DNA from: Gammaproteobacteria bacterium
Lineage (GTDB): Bacteria; Pseudomonadota; Gammaproteobacteria; S012-40
Assembly: GCA_029884425.1 (NCBI GenBank)
Contig: JAOUHV010000033.1
Coordinates: 1 to 34,316, forward strand
DNA length: 34,316 nt
Reading direction: 5' to 3'
A model generated the notes under the pieces. That model was not told where the DNA came from. It did not search any database and worked only from the letters and a program-made list of their open reading frames with translations. Position numbers and translations under genes: made by a program. Position 1 is the stretch's first letter. Every line of letters begins with the position of its first letter. This document shows, in pieces, positions 1 to 8,708 of the stretch.

Positions 1-3000
1 CAGGGAATATTCAACCGATGCCGAATACAGAGCGTTGCTGCCCGAGCTGAATCACCCCAACATCTGCTCACTCATCGAATATAGTGAAGACAGTAATTAT
101 TACTATTTTTACAACCACAACATTGATGGCGACGTGCTCTATAACCTCATTGAAAACTCACTCAATGAATCCAGTATCATCGACATCACTCTCAGCCTTC
201 TAAGCGCACTTGAATATATCGAAGAACTTGATTTATCGATAATTAATTTAAATCCTAAAAATATCCTCATCTCCCACGATTACCGATCCACTTTCTTATC
301 TCCCGGCATTATATTGAAGAAGACTGCCCAACAAGCAAAATATGCAGCCGAAGAAAAAACGCTAGACACTTACAGTCTTCGCTATTTATCACCTGAGTCT
401 CTGGGAAGGATAACAAAGCCCATTGATGCAAGAAGTCAGCTATATTCTCTGGGAATCATCCTGTTCGAAATGATAAATGGGGTAGCGCCATTCACCAGCG
501 ACAATCCAATCGAAATCATTCACATGCATACAGCCAAGCCAGCCCCGGAACCGAAACTCAACAAACAAAGAATCCCTCAAGAACTGTCAAATATCTGCAA
601 AAAATTATTGGAAAAAATGCCTGAAAACAGATACCAGTCTTTTTATGAACTACGAAATGAACTAATCACTTTCCAAGCATCATCACAAAACATAAAAAGA
701 AAATACAATTCAACAAAACTTTATACTGTCAAAGATCAACAAAAAATAGCGCCGCCCAAAATGATATACGGAAGAAGCACACAGCTTAGATTATTACGGG
801 AAAGCTTTGATCTTCTTCTATCCGGAAAGCCAAACACACCCTTCATATCTGGCGAATCTGGCAGTGGAAAAACCTACCTGTTCAACACATTCTTAGATGA
901 AATAAAGAAAGAGAACCCACTCTTCATAATGAAGGGAAAGTTTGACGAACATAGCATTAGCACACCACATTCAGCCATCACCCAAGCAATTGAAAACTTT
1001 GGATCCGATCTGTTAAAAGAAAACGATGAGTTACTGGAAACAATAGAATCTAATATAAATAGAGATTTAGGCGATAATTGCGCCATAATAACATCAATAA
1101 GTCCATCTTTCGAAAAGATACTGGGAAAACAACCAGAATTATCAACACTTCACGAAAATGAATCTTCAAATAGATTTAACGACACAATAATTCAATTTTT
1201 CAAATCCATCTCATCATGTAATATACCTACAATATTATATATAGATGACATTCAATGGGCAGAGGATTCATCCATTGAACTAATAACCTCTATAGCTTCA
1301 AACACCAACAGCCTGCTTACGGCAATAAGCTATAGATCGGATGAGATAGAAAAACAAAAAATATCCAGAATTAGAAGAGCCATCAACCCATCAAAACCAA
1401 CAATCATCATTAAGACAAAAAACCTATCATTGCAAGAAACATCAAAAATAGTCCAAGAAATGCTTAATTGGAACGCGCCCCAAGCACAAAAACTAGCAAA
1501 ATACACCTTCGAGCAAACGGGCGGGAATGCATTTCATACAGTCAAAAGCATATTAAATCAGTACAAAGTAAAAAATATATCCATAAACCCAGAAAGCGAC
1601 ACATGGGAATGGAATAAAAACGAAACCCTCTCCAAGAAAGATGAAACAAATATAAGAAAAACCCTTGATACATTATTTGATTATTTAGACAAAGAAACAA
1701 AAGAAATTCTACAGACAGCGTCCTGTCTTGGTAATAATTTCAACAAGGATACGCTCTTGTATTTCGGATACAATATCAAAGATCTAGAGAGAAGCCTGCA
1801 CTGCGCTGAAGACAGTGGAATCATATTAAGATCAGAAAATGACTTCTATTTCACGCACGACCAAACAAGACAGTCAATATACTCTTCAATAGACAATAAT
1901 AAAATTGGACTACTTCACTTAAATATCGCAACAACCCTATATTCCAATTTGGTTTACTGTGAAACAAGCTACGATAACTATGACCTGGCAAGACATATAA
2001 ATAAAGCCAGATATTCTTTGATGAGCAATAATCAAAAATCCATTTCATCAAAAATAAATTATTGGTGCGCAAAGCAGTCAATAACTCAAGGAGCATACTC
2101 AAGCGCAAACTATTACGCTTCACAAGCACTACATTTTTTCGATAAAAAAACAAACAGAATACGCCCATCCTTATTTGACATAGAAATCATTAAGACCAAG
2201 TCACTATTTTTATCCGGACAGAAATCTGAAGCTATAAAATTCGCCAAAAAAACACTTTCGTTGGCATCAACACCCCGTGAAAAGATTGAATCCTATGCAA
2301 TAACAAAGAATATACTTCTCAACATGGGAAGATCCTACCTCAAGGCAGTAAATATCGGGTTATCAATATGCAAAGATCTAGGAATTTTTATTCCTGGCAG
2401 CATCGAAGAGGTGATCCATGAAACCAGAAAGGCATCTGATGAAATCAGCGCCATATACAATAAAATAACAAAAAACATAACGACTTCAACAAACTTGCAA
2501 AATAATAATACCTCCATAGAAATTGACTTACTTAGCCAACTCTGGGAGGCATGCTACTACGCGGGACTAACAAATCACCTGCATCTGATATCTACCTATA
2601 TGACGAGAATTTCATTGACTGAAGGAGATTATGAAGGATCAGAGTTCGGCTATGTTACTTACGCTGCATTTTGCATAGAAAGAAAAAGATTTAATGAAGC
2701 TAAATATTTTGGAGATTTAGCTATCAACAACATAACCAATTCATCATCACCATTTAAACCAAAAGTATATAACCTATATAACAACTATATAGGGTATTTC
2801 TTTAACAACTTTCACCACTCTCACTTACTTTACGAAAAAAGTCTAAATTATTCGAAAACATATGGCGACTATCTATTTGGCGCATGGGCGGCTCTATTTT
2901 CATCATGGTCGCTATTCATTAGTGGATCACCACTTAAAAAAGTCCGAAAAGTTATCGACGAAAACAAAAAATTCATTGAGAAAACCGGGGATAGGAAGAT

Positions 3001-5824
3001 CATAGATGCAATAAACTGCCTAGAAATAGCCATATGCTCCATTGACGGCAGTGAAACAACCCCATTTTATGAGCAAAAATTCATTCAACGAATACAGAGC
3101 GAGTGGGATAGAGAAAAATTCCTGCCTGGCGGCCTATGGCTGTGCGTCATAGCCGGTCAATTATCATCCACCCTAGAAAAAAGGGCCGAATATCTCTCTT
3201 TCAAAACAAAGTCAAATATAGAACAACATCCATCAATAGCAATGTTTCCAAAGTCACAATTTTATTTCTTTGACGCTATAAACATTAAATTCTTCGATAA
3301 TACGTCTACCATACCAGAGGAGACTATCGAATATTATAGAATAATGTCCCAAAATAACCCCTCCAGCTTTGAATACATGCTCTACATACTATTGGCCTTA
3401 AAAAATTCCGATAATCGCCAGAAATCTTCTGAATTTTTCATAAAAAGCATCCATTCAGCATGCAACTCATCAAATCTTTATGCCAAAGCCATATCCAACG
3501 AGATGTATGCCGATTTCTTGATGGGAAAAGATGAAAACATGTGTGCAAAACATGCAAATATCGCATGCGCTTTTTATAGCGAATGGGGAGCCATAAAAAA
3601 AATTAAACAACTAAAATCAAAATACATAAAATATATCACCCGATTAAATTATTTAGACAACAACAAATTACCAAATCAAACAACAATCCACGAAAACACC
3701 TACCTTGATCTTGAAAAAACAGACCTCATCGGCGCAATTCGCACAAACATTAAACTATCAAGTAAAAATTGCATTAATGACATATTATACGAGACTCTTA
3801 CCAACATAATCGAATCTACAGGAGCTCAAAGAGCGGCGTATTTCACAGAAGAAAACAAGATACTGCATCTTCAAATGATTGTCGACAATCACGGAACAAG
3901 TGAAATTAATGAAATAATAACAAGAAAAACCATACCCATGGAGATAATAAAAGAAACAATAAACTTAAATGAAGACATCATAATAGATAATGCTGGAACA
4001 AACCAAGATTATAAAAATATCTCATGCGTAATTGAGAAATCAATTAAGTCAGTTATATGCACAAAGTTTTTCCACAAAAATAACCAGCAAACAATTATAT
4101 ACCTGGATAACAGTCTAATTCCCGGTATATTTTCTAAAAAACACGTATCCATAATACAAATCAATATGCAGCACGCTTCGATTTACCTTGAGAATATTTC
4201 GTTAATGAATCAATTAAAATCGGAAATAGTCCATAGAAAAAACAATGAAGAGGAATTAAAAACTGGTGAGGAGAGAATGCGACTAGCGCAACAGTATGCA
4301 AACATAGGAACATGGGAGATGGATTTATCAAAAAATAAACTATTATGGTCAAATAACGTATATGAAATGTTTGGCTTTAGTAAAATATATCCTCCAGAAA
4401 AGACTTATGATCTATTCTCAAATTCTGTCCATCCAAACGATAAGGATCTTGTCGACCAGTCATTGAAAAAATCTTTCTATGATGGAAACTACGAGATTAT
4501 TCACAGAATAATTCGCCCCGATAATTCTATCCGCTGGATGCGTGAACAGGCCACCATATTTTTCGGAAGAAATAACAAACCCAAAAAAGCTCTTGGCATA
4601 GTTCAAGATATTACCGACTGGAAGAATTCACAAATTGAACAGGAAAAGCTGAGAAATCAGCTACTCCAGGCACAAAAGATGGAATCAATTGGCCATCTTA
4701 CAGGTGGAATTGCGCACGATTTCAATAACATTCTTACTTCCATTATGGGGTTTTCACAATTAGCAATTCGCCTCAATGAAAAAAATGGATCAGGGAAAAT
4801 GAATGTTTATCTCAATGAAATCCTAAACTCAGGTAACCGAGCACAGTCTTTAGTCAAACAAATGTTGACTTTTAGCAGAAAAACTGACCATTCAAAAACT
4901 AGAATCAATATTTTTGAACAGCTCTCTGAAATTGTCCTGATGCTTGACACTACCTTCCCATCAACAATTAAATTTTCTCTTTCTTCTTCATTAAAAAATC
5001 TATTCACAACTATTGACCCAGTTCACTTTCACCAGGTTCTAGTTAATCTTGCGATTAATGCCAGAGATGCAATGCAAAACTACGGCACCATAAGAATATA
5101 TTTGTGCGCCACCACAAAACCAAAAGGCGATTGCGACTCCTGCCACCAGAACTTGTCTGGAAAATATGCTGTTCTTCAAGTACTCGACAACGGTTCAGGA
5201 ATAAACAGGCAACATCTTTCTCATATTTTTGAGCCATTTTTCACGACAAAGGAAATAGGAAAGGGATCTGGAATGGGACTTTCAATGGTGCATGGAATCA
5301 TGCATGAAACTGGCGGTCACATTCAGGTACATTCATTTGATGATATTGGCAGCTGTTTCCAACTTTATTTCCCTATTGCTGACACTTCCCATCAGGAATT
5401 GCACAACAATAAATTTTCGTCGTACACAAGCACTCCTTCTGTAATCGATACAAAAGTTGTGTTACTCATTCACAAAGATCCCACGCTATCTACATTCATT
5501 AGTACCTGTTTACCTGGGGATGATTTTAATGTCATTTGCTGTTCAAACTTGCATGTCGCCATGCAACATATCGGTGAAGACAGCCCCCCTCTTACCGCGG
5601 TGATCATTGGCCACAGTGGTGACGAACACACCCCATCTGTCGTCACTGGTTTTCTTCAACATCTTCAAGAAAATGTTCCCATTTTTCTATTGGACGATTT
5701 GGGCAACCATGCCAGCAACGCCCTATACCCTGAAAGTATCGGCCGACTTTCCCTGCCTCTGGATCCGGGTCAATTGCTCTCAGCAATTAATCACCAAGAA
5801 CTGGCCACTGCGGAAGTGATATAA
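1..5824 (+). CDS. Giant hybrid sensor: pseudokinase-ATPase-GAF-PAS-histidine kinase-pseudoreceiver (5' partial)
   Basis: The frame is open from base 2 and the first codons already read as a kinase alpha-C region, so the true start is upstream and the TTG at 35 is only an internal codon. Numbering residues from 35: kinase C-lobe about 1-215, with a good activation-segment end (YLSPESLGR near 117-124) but a catalytic loop IINLNPKN (69-76) in which the usual Asp is Asn. An ATPase follows, with Walker A GESGSGKT (273-280) and Walker B ILYIDDIQW (400-408). Then come a long helical TPR-like region (about 620-1200), GAF (about 1250-1390), PAS (about 1411-1530), HisKA with GGIAHDFNN (near 1560) and HATPase with NLAINARDAM and GSGMGLSMV (about 1670-1755). 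The C-terminal receiver-like domain (about 1807-1929) lacks a clear phospho-acceptor Asp. This matches the family of fused Ser/Thr kinase/ATPase/histidine kinase proteins. The ligand is unknown. Most of the gene is much richer in A+T than its neighbours. Confidence 0.85.
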   Translation, partial: REYSTDAEYRALLPELNHPNICSLIEYSEDSNYYYFYNHNIDGDVLYNLIENSLNESSIIDITLSLLSALEYIEELDLSIINLNPKNILISHDYRSTFLSPGIILKKTAQQAKYAAEEKTLDTYSLRYLSPESLGRITKPIDARSQLYSLGIILFEMINGVAPFTSDNPIEIIHMHTAKPAPEPKLNKQRIPQELSNICKKLLEKMPENRYQSFYELRNELITFQASSQNIKRKYNSTKLYTVKDQQKIAPPKMIYGRSTQLRLLRESFDLLLSGKPNTPFISGESGSGKTYLFNTFLDEIKKENPLFIMKGKFDEHSISTPHSAITQAIENFGSDLLKENDELLETIESNINRDLGDNCAIITSISPSFEKILGKQPELSTLHENESSNRFNDTIIQFFKSISSCNIPTILYIDDIQWAEDSSIELITSIASNTNSLLTAISYRSDEIEKQKISRIRRAINPSKPTIIIKTKNLSLQETSKIVQEMLNWNAPQAQKLAKYTFEQTGGNAFHTVKSILNQYKVKNISINPESDTWEWNKNETLSKKDETNIRKTLDTLFDYLDKETKEILQTASCLGNNFNKDTLLYFGYNIKDLERSLHCAEDSGIILRSENDFYFTHDQTRQSIYSSIDNNKIGLLHLNIATTLYSNLVYCETSYDNYDLARHINKARYSLMSNNQKSISSKINYWCAKQSITQGAYSSANYYASQALHFFDKKTNRIRPSLFDIEIIKTKSLFLSGQKSEAIKFAKKTLSLASTPREKIESYAITKNILLNMGRSYLKAVNIGLSICKDLGIFIPGSIEEVIHETRKASDEISAIYNKITKNITTSTNLQNNNTSIEIDLLSQLWEACYYAGLTNHLHLISTYMTRISLTEGDYEGSEFGYVTYAAFCIERKRFNEAKYFGDLAINNITNSSSPFKPKVYNLYNNYIGYFFNNFHHSHLLYEKSLNYSKTYGDYLFGAWAALFSSWSLFISGSPLKKVRKVIDENKKFIEKTGDRKIIDAINCLEIAICSIDGSETTPFYEQKFIQRIQSEWDREKFLPGGLWLCVIAGQLSSTLEKRAEYLSFKTKSNIEQHPSIAMFPKSQFYFFDAINIKFFDNTSTIPEETIEYYRIMSQNNPSSFEYMLYILLALKNSDNRQKSSEFFIKSIHSACNSSNLYAKAISNEMYADFLMGKDENMCAKHANIACAFYSEWGAIKKIKQLKSKYIKYITRLNYLDNNKLPNQTTIHENTYLDLEKTDLIGAIRTNIKLSSKNCINDILYETLTNIIESTGAQRAAYFTEENKILHLQMIVDNHGTSEINEIITRKTIPMEIIKETINLNEDIIIDNAGTNQDYKNISCVIEKSIKSVICTKFFHKNNQQTIIYLDNSLIPGIFSKKHVSIIQINMQHASIYLENISLMNQLKSEIVHRKNNEEELKTGEERMRLAQQYANIGTWEMDLSKNKLLWSNNVYEMFGFSKIYPPEKTYDLFSNSVHPNDKDLVDQSLKKSFYDGNYEIIHRIIRPDNSIRWMREQATIFFGRNNKPKKALGIVQDITDWKNSQIEQEKLRNQLLQAQKMESIGHLTGGIAHDFNNILTSIMGFSQLAIRLNEKNGSGKMNVYLNEILNSGNRAQSLVKQMLTFSRKTDHSKTRINIFEQLSEIVLMLDTTFPSTIKFSLSSSLKNLFTTIDPVHFHQVLVNLAINARDAMQNYGTIRIYLCATTKPKGDCDSCHQNLSGKYAVLQVLDNGSGINRQHLSHIFEPFFTTKEIGKGSGMGLSMVHGIMHETGGHIQVHSFDDIGSCFQLYFPIADTSHQELHNNKFSSYTSTPSVIDTKVVLLIHKDPTLSTFISTCLPGDDFNVICCSNLHVAMQHIGEDSPPLTAVIIGHSGDEHTPSVVTGFLQHLQENVPIFLLDDLGNHASNALYPESIGRLSLPLDPGQLLSAINHQELATAEVI

Positions 5825-5979
5825 AATTTATTTGGCATTTTAGCTATTGACATAATATATTCATATCCGGATGACAAACTCATGATAGGGTTTGCTAGCA
5901 CATAGTCGCAGCTCGATAGAGCTCGGCATGCTGAATGCATTGAATATATATTGTAAAACGTTTTAACAAGGGATGCTTT

Positions 5980-6261
5980 ATGACCATCAGCAACAAGGGA
6001 AAGCTGCTGCTCCAACAACTGGGGGAACCTCATACCCAGATCATTACGCAGCTACTGAATAACCCAAACGAACTCGTCTGGTTCCAAGCCAGACCCCTGC
6101 TACTTTGCGCAGACCCGTTACTTACATTGGAGATGGCTGTCAAACGCGTGAGTGACCAGTCATTACGCACCATGCCCGACACGTTTGTCGTCCTCAAGGC
6201 ACTTTCCTACGCGTGGGACAAATTCAACGAGCAAAACGAAGAAGCCGCCAAGCAAGCTTGA
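5980..6261 (+). CDS. Small protein of unknown function (93 aa)
   Basis: I do not recognise this gene. It starts at ATG 5980 with AAGGGA 7 bases upstream and ends at TGA 6259-6261. The product is soluble-looking and mostly helical, with no signal peptide and no membrane segment. The middle has a conserved-looking stretch (ELVWFQARPLLL, about 31-42) and the tail is Lys/Glu/Gln rich. Base composition resembles the flagellar block rather than the A+T-rich gene before it, which supports it being real. It lies alone on the plus strand, 155 bases after the giant sensor and convergent to the end of the chemotaxis operon. The 155-base spacer contains a TTGACA (5847-5852) and a TATATT (5947-5952), but these are too far apart to form one promoter. 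Confidence 0.55.
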   Translation: MTISNKGKLLLQQLGEPHTQIITQLLNNPNELVWFQARPLLLCADPLLTLEMAVKRVSDQSLRTMPDTFVVLKALSYAWDKFNEQNEEAAKQA

Positions 6262-6267
6262 CGGCTT
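6242..6267. terminator. Hairpin between convergent genes, possible bidirectional terminator
   Basis: AAGCCG (6242-6247) pairs with CGGCTT (6262-6267), and inside it CAAGC (6249-6253) pairs with GCTTG (6256-6260). The stem covers the TGA of the 93-residue gene. The plus side continues TTTATACTTA and the minus side TTCGTTTTGC, so both T-tracts are short. It sits between that gene and the end of the leftward chemotaxis operon, where a shared terminator is expected. The stem is clear; the terminator function is an inference. Confidence 0.45.
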
Positions 6268-6322
6268 TATACTTACTTCGCAATTCTTTCCGGTTCTTCT
6301 ATTCTATTCCATTCTCATACTG

Positions 6323-6754
6323 CTACGCAGCGGACTTGTCGCCTTTCCTGCCCGGATTCATACCGTTCAACAACTGCAATAACTCTGCTTCGCCGCGCGA
6401 AATACCACTGCGCTCCATAACAGTCGAAATATCTTCCCCGTGACGCACCATACGCAAAGCGTGACTGTATATCTGCTCGCTCGGTTCTTTCATGGAGATC
6501 TGATCTTGTCTTTGTTCTAGCTGGCGTAAACGTTGTTCCAATTGATTGAGCTTTTCACCCATACCTTCCGCCGAACTCAGCAAGGCATGAATTTCTGTTT
6601 GTGACGCCTGCATTTTAGCCGCGTGATGCTGCGCCATATGATTCAATTTCCGCTGAAAAAGGCGAGCCTGTCCCAGCATACCGACCAATACGGCCAGTGA
6701 TACCAACATGGATGTATCAAACGGAAATGAAAACAGTGCGTCTGCACCCATCAT
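6323..6754 (-). CDS. DUF2802-type membrane-anchored coiled-coil protein at end of chemotaxis operon
   Basis: The chosen start is the first of two adjacent ATGs (6754-6752), because GAGGGGAGG (6758-6766, minus strand) lies 3 bases upstream. An earlier in-frame start would run 40 bases into cheW. The product is 143 residues: an N-terminal membrane segment (about 13-28, MLVSLAVLVGML), a Gln/Glu-rich coiled coil (about 30-95) and a compact C-terminal helical domain with ISRGEAELLQLLNG near the end. This matches the DUF2802 proteins encoded directly after cheW in Pseudomonas-type loci. The function is unknown. It is probably the last gene of the operon, since the next gene is convergent and a hairpin lies between them. 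Confidence 0.75.
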   Translation of the reverse strand: MMGADALFSFPFDTSMLVSLAVLVGMLGQARLFQRKLNHMAQHHAAKMQASQTEIHALLSSAEGMGEKLNQLEQRLRQLEQRQDQISMKEPSEQIYSHALRMVRHGEDISTVMERSGISRGEAELLQLLNGMNPGRKGDKSAA

Positions 6755-6779
6755 GCGCCTCCCCTCAGAACCCTGCTGC

Positions 6780-7241
6780 CTAGCCCATTTCACTGCTGTC
6801 GAGAAACTTGTTGACATCAATAAGTATCAACAAACGACCATCAATGCTGGTGACTCCCTGAATATAGCGTGACGTTTCTGCATTGCCGATATTCGGTGCA
6901 ACTTCAATTGCCGAAGCGGCCAAATCCACCACCTCGGCAACACTATCCACCAACATTCCAATTTCCTGACCTGCTACTTCGATAATCACGATGCGACTAC
7001 TATCCGTCGCTTCAACAAACTCCAAACTAAATCGTTTGCGGGTATCAATCACCGTCACCACATTTCCACGCAGATTAATAATTCCCAGCACATAATCTGG
7101 CGCACCTGGCACAGGTGCAATTTCCGTCAACCTTAAAACCTCGCGGACCTGATCAACGTTAATACCGTAAGTCTCGCCATCCAGATGAAATGTTACCCAC
7201 CGCATCAAGCGATCATCTTGTACTTTGCGATCTTCGCTCAT
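6780..7241 (-). CDS. cheW: Chemotaxis coupling protein CheW
   Basis: This is a single CheW domain of 153 residues, the normal length. It links CheA to chemoreceptors in the polar array. Diagnostic stretches are the opening beta-strand region VTFHLDGETYGINVDQVREV (about 16-35), the APDYVLGIINLRGNVVTVID segment (about 47-66) and VDSVAEVVDL (about 98-107). AGGAG sits 9 bases before the ATG at 7241. The gene follows parP after 82 bases without a gene, the second-largest gap in the block after flhA-flhF apart from the cheY leader, so it could have its own transcript start. I saw only a weak sigma-28-like GCCGATTG there, without a matching -35. Confidence 0.95.
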   Translation of the reverse strand: MSEDRKVQDDRLMRWVTFHLDGETYGINVDQVREVLRLTEIAPVPGAPDYVLGIINLRGNVVTVIDTRKRFSLEFVEATDSSRIVIIEVAGQEIGMLVDSVAEVVDLAASAIEVAPNIGNAETSRYIQGVTSIDGRLLILIDVNKFLDSSEMG

Positions 7242-7323
7242 TGTGTTTTCTCCTAGTATTTCAATCGGCGACGATCATCCGACAGCCAACAGTTAAGCCT
7301 TGTTCTGCACAAATCATTCCTGG

Positions 7324-7830
7324 TTATTTAGGCAGCATCGATTCCATTTGCGATACGTTGAGAAGCAACAACCCCGTCCCCTGTTCAATACCGGCCAACC
7401 AGCGGCGCTGCCCATCCTCGGTCTGCCACGTCACCTGCTCATCATAGATACTTGCAGCGCCTTCTACCTGATCTACCAGCAGGGCAAAAGATCCCTGATT
7501 AAGCAGAATAAATTGTTTGCCCGCCAAAGCAGAAAAAACCGGAGTCGAACGTACAAGTCCCAGTAAATCAATGAGTTTGGTTTGTTGAACCGTTTCTGCA
7601 AGATATCCAATCAACCATGGTGGCGCCTCTGTAGGCCATGTCGTCACCCCGCTCGCTGGCATGATGCCCGCCAAATGACGATACTCCACCGCACAACGAA
7701 ATTTTCCCGCCCGAAAACTCAGCACCTTGCGCTTTGTTCCTTTCGGCACCGACGATGCAACCTGGGGAGCGTTCAGCAAAGACTGCAGGTAATTGCCTAA
7801 GACAAATTGTTCCTTGTCTAAGTCATCCAT
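7324..7830 (-). CDS. parP: CheW-like array protein, ParP type (short form)
   Basis: From the ATG at 7830 the product has 168 residues; the reading frame upstream of it is basic and lies inside parC, so it is unlikely to be translated. The body is a divergent CheW fold (about 40-168): VLSFRAGKFRCAVEYRHLAGIM, PPWLIGYLAE and FILLNQGSFALLVDQVEG match CheW strands. The gene sits between parC and cheW, exactly where Pseudomonas and Vibrio loci carry parP, whose product ties ParC and CheA together at the pole through its C-terminal CheW-like (AIF) domain. This one has only about 35 residues before the CheW fold, so the long Pro-rich N-terminal ParC-binding part of Vibrio ParP is largely missing. It overlaps the parC stop by no bases but starts 4 bases after it. 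The alternative reading is simply a second CheW. Confidence 0.7.
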   Translation of the reverse strand: MDDLDKEQFVLGNYLQSLLNAPQVASSVPKGTKRKVLSFRAGKFRCAVEYRHLAGIMPASGVTTWPTEAPPWLIGYLAETVQQTKLIDLLGLVRSTPVFSALAGKQFILLNQGSFALLVDQVEGAASIYDEQVTWQTEDGQRRWLAGIEQGTGLLLLNVSQMESMLPK

Positions 7831-7834
7831 GGCG

Positions 7835-8638
7835 CTATGAAACCTTTTCCTTACGTGACAACGTCGGTTGCATCGGCGCATCACGCATCATCAGCACTGA
7901 CATCAGCAGTCGCCGATACGCCATCGCCCCATGGCTACGCGGACTTAGCAAACACAGCGGCTTACCCAACGCCGCAGCCTCACGAAAACGCGTATCCACC
8001 GGAATAACGTGGTCCCACATGTTGTAGGGATAGGTATCGCGCAAATGTTGCAGCACCTCACGTGCAGCACGGGTACGTCTATCGTACATGGTTGGCACCA
8101 CGGTATAGGGCAACACCTCGCCACGCGCCTGCGAAATCATTTTCAGCGTACGAACCATTTGCTCCAGACCCTTCATCGCGAGAAACTCGGTCTGCACCGG
8201 AATCAGTAATCGCTGCGCCGCTGCCATAGCATTCACCATTAGCACCCCCAGTATCGGCGGGCAATCGATCAGAACATGCGCGTAATCGTCAATTACGCTT
8301 TGTAGCGCGTCATAAATGACCAGCCCTTTGCCTTCTTTGACGCCCAATTGCCGATCCAATGTAACCATCGCTGGTGACGCCGGCAAAATACTCAAATTCG
8401 GCACCTTGGTCGGTTGAATCAAAGCAGAAATACCTGGCGATTTTTCCTGAAAAAGCTGGTAGGCGCTCTGCTCAACGGCATGCGATGAACACCCTAAATA
8501 GGTGCTCATTGATCCATGGGGGTCCAGGTCAATAACCAGTGTTTTGCGGCCTGCCGCTGTCAGCAAGCCCGCCAAATTGACTGCCGTCGTCGTTTTACCG
8601 ACGCCGCCTTTTTGATTAGCAATGGCCCAAACTTTCAA
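7835..8638 (-). CDS. parC: ParA-family ATPase, ParC type (polar positioning of chemotaxis array)
   Basis: This is a 267-residue Walker ATPase with deviant Walker A KGGVGKTT (about 10-17), Walker A' VIDLDPHGS (about 35-43) and Walker B VLIDCPP (about 121-127). Members in this genomic position (between motD and a CheW-like gene) are the ParC/PA1462-like proteins, which place chemotaxis arrays at the pole rather than segregating DNA; no parB or parS-like repeat is present nearby. The start is TTG (8638-8636), and it is well supported because AGGAGG (8644-8649, minus strand) lies 5 bases upstream and no ATG is available before the Walker motif. The gap to motD is 70 bases. Confidence 0.88.
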   Translation of the reverse strand: MKVWAIANQKGGVGKTTTAVNLAGLLTAAGRKTLVIDLDPHGSMSTYLGCSSHAVEQSAYQLFQEKSPGISALIQPTKVPNLSILPASPAMVTLDRQLGVKEGKGLVIYDALQSVIDDYAHVLIDCPPILGVLMVNAMAAAQRLLIPVQTEFLAMKGLEQMVRTLKMISQARGEVLPYTVVPTMYDRRTRAAREVLQHLRDTYPYNMWDHVIPVDTRFREAAALGKPLCLLSPRSHGAMAYRRLLMSVLMMRDAPMQPTLSRKEKVS

Positions 8639-8643
8639 ACTAG

Positions 8644-8649
8644 CCTCCT
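8644..8649 (-). promoter_or_regulatory. Consensus Shine-Dalgarno deciding a TTG start (parC)
   Basis: The minus strand reads AGGAGG five bases before TTG AAA GTT. The match to the anti-SD is full-length, which fixes the otherwise unusual TTG as the start codon of parC. Confidence 0.75.
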
Positions 8650-8708
8650 AGCGCTTCCCACTTTCCGAACTCAGCGGTCATGAAAAATTAATGCACAAAG
8701 AGCGCCAT

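Noticed and set aside
35-37. TTG as the start codon of the giant sensor gene
   Set aside because: The frame is open back to base 2 and encodes kinase-like sequence there; the gene begins outside the window.
5847-5852. TTGACA -35-like box after the giant sensor gene
   Set aside because: The sequence 16-18 bases downstream (around 5869-5876) does not resemble a -10 box.
5910-5923. AGCTC/GAGCT hairpin in the spacer after the giant sensor gene as its terminator
   Set aside because: Five-base stem without a following T-run; too weak to call.
7262-7269. GCCGATTG on the minus strand before cheW as a sigma-28 -10 element
   Set aside because: No TAAAG-type -35 at the required distance; match may be chance.
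7835-8638. Plasmid or chromosome partition ParA
   Set aside because: No parB or parS repeats nearby, and its place between motD and cheW-like genes identifies the chemotaxis-array type.
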